Shown here piece after piece: positions 50,916 through 55,189 of a DNA stretch of 55,189 nucleotides. The translations under genes were made by a program, and so were the position numbers. The notes below the pieces were generated by a model, which was not told the origin of the DNA, made no database searches, and saw nothing but the letters and a program-made list of their open reading frames with translations. How positions within the stretch are numbered: the stretch's first letter is position 1; each line of letters begins with the position of its first letter. Source of the DNA: Nostoc sp. NMS4 (GTDB lineage: Bacteria; Cyanobacteriota; Cyanobacteriia; Cyanobacteriales; Nostocaceae); NCBI RefSeq assembly GCF_017115095.1, contig NZ_JABXKI010000236.1:1-55189 (forward strand), in the 5' to 3' direction.

Positions 50916-51812
50916 TTAATTAAGCAAAGATAAAAACTTGCGAATTAATCCAATTGTCACTGCTGGTAATTCCAACTGTGGTGTTAACCCAACATCTTCC
51001 AACTGTTGAAAAAATCGGATCGCTTGGGGATTGATTTCAGCAAGGCGGCGACCAATTGAAGGCCCTGTAAATTCTGACTTTTGTCCCCAAAGAATGGCGG
51101 TGGGAGTGGTCAATTGTTGAATGTAAAGGGATAAATCAAAGCACAAATCGCCACGGACAAAGGACAGTGCTGCATACTCAGCATTTGGCTGTTGGGCAGA
51201 TTCGAGATAAGCATCGACAATTTCTTGGTAGACTCGATTGGATTTAGCAAATTGTCGTTGCTCTAAGAAGCCGCGAATACCACCACTAGTAGCAATTCCA
51301 GTACTGTAAAGTAAACGATCGACAATGGGAACGCTAACTAACTGAGCAAAAAAACTACGGGAGTAGTCTTCGCCAAAGTCAGAAAGTCCGGCGGGTGTGG
51401 TAAGAATTAAAGACTTGAATAAATTAGGACGTTCTGCTGCTACTCGAATTGTAAACGCTGCGGTCAAAGAAGAAGCGATCGCTGTTACTGGTCCAGTACA
51501 AGTCTGCTCGAAAAACTCCTCAATCGTGGTTAAATAATCCTCAATTTTATAACTCCGTGCTGGATGTTCAGACCTACCCCAACCGAGCAAATCTGGCGCA
51601 ATCACCCGATATTCAGCCGCAAAAGCTGGATAAACTTTCGACCACTCATAAGCAGAAGATCCACCACCAAAGCCGTGCAGAAATACCAAGGTTTCCCGTT
51701 CGTCTTTGGCAGTCACATCATCCTGCCAAGGTACTCCAGCAGCAGTATAATATACCATTCTACCTAGTGAGGTATCTATAGAGCGTTGTTCAAATCCTAG
51801 TGGTTGAAACAT
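50916..51812 (-). CDS. Alpha/beta hydrolase
   Basis: A 298-residue hydrolase with the oxyanion motif FLHGFGGGSSAYEW, DLLGWGRSEHP after strand 4 and a nucleophile elbow AIASSLTAAF. The elbow differs from the common G-x-S-x-G (here A-S-S-L-T), so catalytic activity needs support. The C-terminal half has no clear acid-histidine pair, and the usual final histidine is not visible in the ending LPAVTIGLIRKFLSLLN. It may be a non-catalytic member. Confidence 0.75.
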   Translation of the reverse strand: MFQPLGFEQRSIDTSLGRMVYYTAAGVPWQDDVTAKDERETLVFLHGFGGGSSAYEWSKVYPAFAAEYRVIAPDLLGWGRSEHPARSYKIEDYLTTIEEFFEQTCTGPVTAIASSLTAAFTIRVAAERPNLFKSLILTTPAGLSDFGEDYSRSFFAQLVSVPIVDRLLYSTGIATSGGIRGFLEQRQFAKSNRVYQEIVDAYLESAQQPNAEYAALSFVRGDLCFDLSLYIQQLTTPTAILWGQKSEFTGPSIGRRLAEINPQAIRFFQQLEDVGLTPQLELPAVTIGLIRKFLSLLN

Positions 51813-52198
51813 AAGTATTTTTTTGTTGATTGTAGTGATTCATTGTTATTATCAGCGAACCAATCACTCTAAGACTTCCTGCCACCGCCAGATTAAGTAG
51901 ATATAAAATTACTGAATTACTTGTAAAGATTTAGTGATTTTTTTCATAATAAAAAGTAACTTAACGTTGAAATTACTGTTTTATAAGGGTTTTTCATAGT
52001 AGCGAGGATCACTCCAACGTGAATACACCATAAGTTTTTATGGTAGTCTATCAAAAAAACCATAAATAATTTTGAGCGGCGACAATAGGGAAAACGCTCG
52101 TTTTTGTAAGTTGTTAATTCTACTTATACACGTAGAAAAATAGCTTTCAATGTATAACTAATCTGATTATTATCTAAGTAATGTTAAGGCAGAATGTC
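51813..52198. other. A+T-rich intergenic region
   Basis: A 386-base divergent gap. A stem of TTTATGGT / ACCATAAA is at about 52036-52070. No GCGATCGC site and no other feature was seen. Confidence 0.35.
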
Positions 52199-52783
52199 AT
52201 GGTAAAGCAAGCTACTCTTCAATCAAATAAACTACCAACGATTGAAGACGCTAAATTTGCGCTTGACAACTTTAATATACAAAACGAAATTAAAGCTTCA
52301 ATTCGGCGGGGTCAGGTCGAGCCAGTTCTTGACGCTGCGAGAATTACTGTACCTACTTGTATTTGTTTAGACTTAGAAGACTTGAAGTGTTTTGAAACAG
52401 TAGAGCGCCAATATGAACGTTGGGGAGTGATTTTTCACAATTCTCTAGCAATACAGCCATCAAATCCAGCATTTCCAACCCATTCAGGGCTAATAGTGTT
52501 AATGGGAGCGCCCAAAAGCGGGTTTTTAGAAGCTACTTTCTTGCGTCCAGTTAACTCGGTTAGTGCCTTTGTCACTAGTTCCCAAAGACTAGTGCTTTCC
52601 GCCTACGATCGCGATCGCCAATTACTCGCTCAAACTGCCCTACCAGGCTCTAATCTTGCCAATTCCGACTCACCAATTTCCCCCAATACCTTATTATCTA
52701 TAAATGCGAATAACATTTACAGCGTTACCTTTTGTGCTTTTGATGGTCAATTTACCCTTGATAACTTTCGTTTTTGTCTTTAA
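52199..52783 (+). CDS. Conserved hypothetical protein, beta-rich C-terminus
   Basis: A 194-residue protein. The N-terminal 60 residues are helical and polar. The rest looks like a beta sandwich (FETVERQYERWGVIFHNSL, then GFLEATFLRPVNSVSAFVTS, ending FDGQFTLDNFRF). This arrangement recalls PEP-CTERM-type extracellular domains, but no signal peptide or sorting motif is present. I chose ATG 52199, ten bases after AAGG, over ATG 52181. I do not recognise a named family. Confidence 0.6.
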   Translation: MVKQATLQSNKLPTIEDAKFALDNFNIQNEIKASIRRGQVEPVLDAARITVPTCICLDLEDLKCFETVERQYERWGVIFHNSLAIQPSNPAFPTHSGLIVLMGAPKSGFLEATFLRPVNSVSAFVTSSQRLVLSAYDRDRQLLAQTALPGSNLANSDSPISPNTLLSINANNIYSVTFCAFDGQFTLDNFRFCL

Positions 52784-52796
52784 GTAAGACTTACGT

Positions 52797-52890
52797 ACAA
52801 AATGCCCTTGCTCTGAGCGAGTGAAAATGGTATCTTATTTGCGCTGTGCTGTATTAGTCTACTATCCGTCTATAAAATCGGGCATTTTGT
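52797..52890. repeat. Inverted repeat ACAAAATGCCC ... GGGCATTTTGT
   Basis: Perfect 11-base arms at 52797-52807 and 52880-52890 enclose a loop with GCGCTGTGCTGTATTAG. It may be a MITE or a terminator of the upstream gene. Confidence 0.6.
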
Positions 52891-52968
52891 GATTTGAGCC
52901 TTCATCCTTTCTTCATCCATAGTAAAACTTATACAATAGACAATTTCGTAATCAAGTAGGTAAACACT

Positions 52969-53742
52969 GTGTCACAGGCTTCGTCTTCTTGGCAGCAATT
53001 GATCAACCAAATCCCCAACTGGAACTGGTCGCTGACAAAATTCAAGACAAAGGGAGCCATAAAGCAGCAAACATTTAAACGTTTCTCTGGCCCTGGGGGC
53101 TTTCTTGGGTTCCTGACAATTATCATTGCCATGTTGTTGTGGAACTGGAAACTGCTATTGGCTCTCTTAATCGGCATTGGAGTAATGGTATTGGTTTACT
53201 CAATGCAGGAGTGGGACTGGCAATTACGCTGGTCTAAAATACGTAAGTTCTTAAATAGTTCCAATCGTCGGTTAGTTTTGGCAGTTATCAGTGGTGGTAT
53301 TGCTACTGTCAGCACTTACATGGCGGCGGCAATATGGGTTGACTCTCACAGTCACTGGATTGCTGCTGGTGCGATCGCGCAAGGTGTAGGAACCCTGTTA
53401 ACTTTAATTTTATTGGTATGGCAAATTGTCAACTTCTATGAAAATCGAGAAGAAGACCACCTCGATCGCTTGTTGATGAATTTAACAGAAAAAGATCCAT
53501 TGAAGCGGTTGATAGCTCTCGGTCAACTAAGTAAATTCATCAGCCGTAAGCGAGTTGATTCTTCAGTACAGCAAGATATTGTCCAATGCTTGCAACTCCT
53601 ACTCAGTCGAGAGGAAGAAGTTGTAGTGCGAGAGGCAGCTTTTAAGAGTTTACAAGCTTGCGATCGCCTACAAGTGCTACCCCCCAAAACAGCAGTACCT
53701 TTCGTACCCGTATCACCAAAAGTCAAGCACCACATTTATTAG
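52969..53742 (+). CDS. Armadillo/HEAT-like membrane protein, conserved in cyanobacteria
   Basis: A 257-residue protein. A basic N-terminus is followed by hydrophobic stretches at about 44-80 and 102-158 that make four membrane helices, then a soluble C-terminal helical part (LIALGQLSKFISRKRVD and REAAFKSLQACD) typical of HEAT/armadillo repeats. The start is GTG at 52969. The function is not known. Confidence 0.75.
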   Translation: MSQASSSWQQLINQIPNWNWSLTKFKTKGAIKQQTFKRFSGPGGFLGFLTIIIAMLLWNWKLLLALLIGIGVMVLVYSMQEWDWQLRWSKIRKFLNSSNRRLVLAVISGGIATVSTYMAAAIWVDSHSHWIAAGAIAQGVGTLLTLILLVWQIVNFYENREEDHLDRLLMNLTEKDPLKRLIALGQLSKFISRKRVDSSVQQDIVQCLQLLLSREEEVVVREAAFKSLQACDRLQVLPPKTAVPFVPVSPKVKHHIY

Positions 53743-53875
53743 TCATTTGTCCTTTGTCATTTGTCCGTTGTCATTTGTCCTTTGTCCGTTGTCAGTTACC
53801 AATAACTAATGACCAATGACCAATGACTAATGACCAATGACCAATGACTAATGACCAATGACCAATGACAAATAA
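53741..53875. repeat. Heptameric tandem repeats (TCATTTG / TGACCAA)
   Basis: About seven units TCATTTGTCC/TTTGTC at 53743-53795, then about ten of the type TAATGACCAATGACC at 53801-53868. The two halves are roughly inverted, so a long hairpin could form. The left end overlaps the stop codon of the armadillo-like gene and the right end touches the stop codon of ftsE. Confidence 0.85.
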
Positions 53876-54622
53876 CTATTTTCGAGACAGCCTTCCATTA
53901 CAAACTTGGACTACCGGATGATTGCACCGCCGTACCAATTGTTCATCGTGGGTGGTAACAATTACTGTAGCCCCAAAGGAATTTAACTTCTGGAGAATCT
54001 GGATTACTTGCCAGGAATTATCTGGATCGAGATTTCCTGTAGGCTCATCGGCCAGTAGTAGGGGTGGTGTACCAACGATCGCACGGGCAATACTTACACG
54101 CTGTTGCTCTCCCCCAGAGAGTTGATCTGGAAAGCAGTCAGCTTTACTTAGCAAACCTACCAGCTTTAAGGTTGGTTCTAAACGTCGTTGAATTTCTTTA
54201 CGGGTATACCCTTGAGCTTGCAGTACAAAAGTGACATTTTCTGCTACTGTTCGTTGAGTAATTAGTTTGTAGTCTTGAAACACAATACCAATTCGTCGCC
54301 GCAATAATGACAAGCGATCGCCCCGCAAATCCGCTACATTACATTCATCAATAATTACTTCTCCCTGTGTAGGCAACTCCTGGCCATACAGCAGTTTTAA
54401 GAGCGTTGATTTACCAGAACCACTTGGCCCCGTGATAAACAGAAATTCTCCCTTTTTTACCTCAAGGTTTGCATTCAATAAGGCGTGAGTGCCGTTAGTA
54501 TAAGTCTTCGTTACAGATTGCAATTGTACCTTTGTAGTGGTACTGCTACCGTGCTGTTGAGTTTCAGTGTTCTCTCCACGAACAGAAAAGTCTTTCTTAA
54601 CTTGAGTTGTTAATACTGGCAT
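53876..54622 (-). CDS. ftsE: FtsE-like cell-division ABC ATPase
   Basis: A 248-residue ABC ATPase: Walker [11 protein letters not shown]-loop IVFQDYKL, signature LSGGEQQR, Walker [13 protein letters not shown] and H-loop VTTHDE. The FtsE group is indicated by [12 protein letters not shown] residues ([13 protein letters not shown]). Together with FtsX it regulates septal peptidoglycan hydrolysis. FtsX is not adjacent here. It has about 30 extra N-terminal residues (rich in T, Q and S), so a shorter start may be used; no clear Met lies between. Confidence 0.85.
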   Translation of the reverse strand: MPVLTTQVKKDFSVRGENTETQQHGSSTTTKVQLQSVTKTYTNGTHALLNANLEVKKGEFLFITGPSGSGKSTLLKLLYGQELPTQGEVIIDECNVADLRGDRLSLLRRRIGIVFQDYKLITQRTVAENVTFVLQAQGYTRKEIQRRLEPTLKLVGLLSKADCFPDQLSGGEQQRVSIARAIVGTPPLLLADEPTGNLDPDNSWQVIQILQKLNSFGATVIVTTHDEQLVRRCNHPVVQVCNGRLSRK

Positions 54623-54840
54623 CGTTAAATTTTCCTCATACCCATAACCAAACAGTTTGTCTGCTTAAATGCGACATTCTCCCCAAAATAAGGATTCCCA
54701 GGTTTTGCCTGGGAATTTAAACTTCAACAAAGAAAATTTAAAATTTTTTCAAGACTTTTATACTAACTAAGTAAGAACACTCGAATTCAACACTCAGCAC
54801 GGGCTAAACGCCCCGCTAACGCTAACAAAACTCAGCACTC

Positions 54841-55138
54841 TTAGGAACATGGATTAAATAAGATGCAAAACTTCATCCTGTCTCTAGCTTCCCTCTCCTT
54901 TATAAGGCTACGGTGTACACACAAGTCGTCTTACCCCCCTCAATCCCCCCGATGCATTGGGGGGAAGCCGGAAATCTAGTTCCCTCTCCTTTGCAAGGGG
55001 AGGGTTAGGGTGGGGTAATTCAACAGACTGATTGTGATTCGATAACTTGTGTATACACGGTAGCCTTTATAAGGAGAGGGATTGAGGGTGAGGTAAACCA
55101 GGGACATAAATTGTATATTATTTAATTCTTATTCCTTA
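54841..55138. mobile_element. Composite inverted-repeat element (copy 2)
   Basis: A near-identical copy of the element at 2280-2597, with the same outer arms (GGAACATGGATTAAATAA and TTATTTAATTCTTATTCC) flanked by TTA. The inner unit at 54906-55065 is flanked by TTTATAA on both sides. Again its right-hand TTA coincides with a minus-strand stop codon (55136-55138). The 54623-54840 stretch before it holds only small hairpins (GATTCCCAGGTTTTGCCTGGGAA near 54690 and GGGCTAAACGCCCCGC near 54800). Confidence 0.8.
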
Positions 55139-55189
55139 ACTAATTGCACCCCTTGCTGTCAAACGATAAACAAACGCTTTCACCGCAAA
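55136..55189 (-). CDS. C-terminal end of a gene running off the window
   Basis: The last 54 bases read on the minus strand as 17 residues ending FVYRLTARGAIS, then TAA. The frame is open to the window edge and has protein-like composition. It ends exactly at the element end, in parallel with the GMC oxidoreductase at 2595. Too short to identify. Confidence 0.35.
   Translation of the reverse strand, partial: FAVKAFVYRLTARGAIS

Noticed and set aside
53743..53875. Tandem repeats resembling a CRISPR array
   Set aside because: Units are 7 to 15 bases without unique spacers; typical STRR heptamers.

Overview
The window comes from a filamentous, heterocyst-forming cyanobacterium of the Nostocales. 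The palindrome GCGATCGC is frequent inside and between genes, heptameric tandem repeats and short inverted-repeat elements fill many intergenic gaps, and the left half carries the polysaccharide gene island that heterocyst formers use to build the heterocyst envelope. No rRNA, tRNA or CRISPR array was seen. Layout: 1-2242 holds a terminator, an APH-fold kinase, a DOMON-like gene and a small DUF1902-like gene on the plus strand. From 2595 to 28338, nineteen genes all lie on the minus strand. In transcription order they are: CDP-glucose synthase (RfbF), L-2-hydroxyglutarate oxidase, an SDR epimerase, two paralogous GT2 enzymes, a PhyH-like dioxygenase, an RfbC-type epimerase, a SAF-domain dehydrogenase, a GT4 enzyme, a Wzc-like co-polymerase, HepC, HepA, a GT4, a GT2, a GT4, a GT2, an O-antigen-ligase-like membrane protein, a GT4 and a GMC oxidoreductase. 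The order closely resembles what I remember of the heterocyst envelope polysaccharide (HEP) island of Anabaena PCC 7120 (alr2825-alr2841, hepC=alr2834, hepA=alr2835). That mapping is from memory and was not aligned. The first genes would make an activated, modified sugar; HepC, the glycosyltransferases and the ligase/polymerase would assemble the polymer; the Wzc-like protein and the HepA ABC exporter would control chain length and export. From 28665 to 47588 the window is rich in signalling, stress and conflict genes. These are a TerY-P triad (kinase-TPR, PP2C, vWA), a PATAN-receiver regulator, a PIN/Phd toxin-antitoxin pair, pheT, a three-gene STAND-ATPase / WD40 / STAND-ATPase cluster, YciI and Tab2 family genes, an orphan ribbon-helix-helix antitoxin and a type II restriction-modification pair. 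From 48018 to the right edge the genes look like ordinary housekeeping: metallophosphoesterase, M48 protease, DUF4330, alpha/beta hydrolase, two conserved hypotheticals and FtsE. The last 54 bases are probably the end of a further minus-strand gene. Two points stand out beyond gene content. First, small repeats very often start exactly at stop codons, and in several cases supply the stop codon or the last codons of the gene. The clearest are two copies of a roughly 300-bp composite inverted-repeat element at 2280-2597 and 54841-55138, each ending in the TTA that reads as TAA in the flanking gene. Second, the split STAND/WD40 cluster at 38870-43446 is the best candidate here for an incompletely described system. 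It has two related ATPases around a WD40 protein with nearly identical 126-base repeats, a gene boundary at a seven-G run, and two in-frame repeat insertions.
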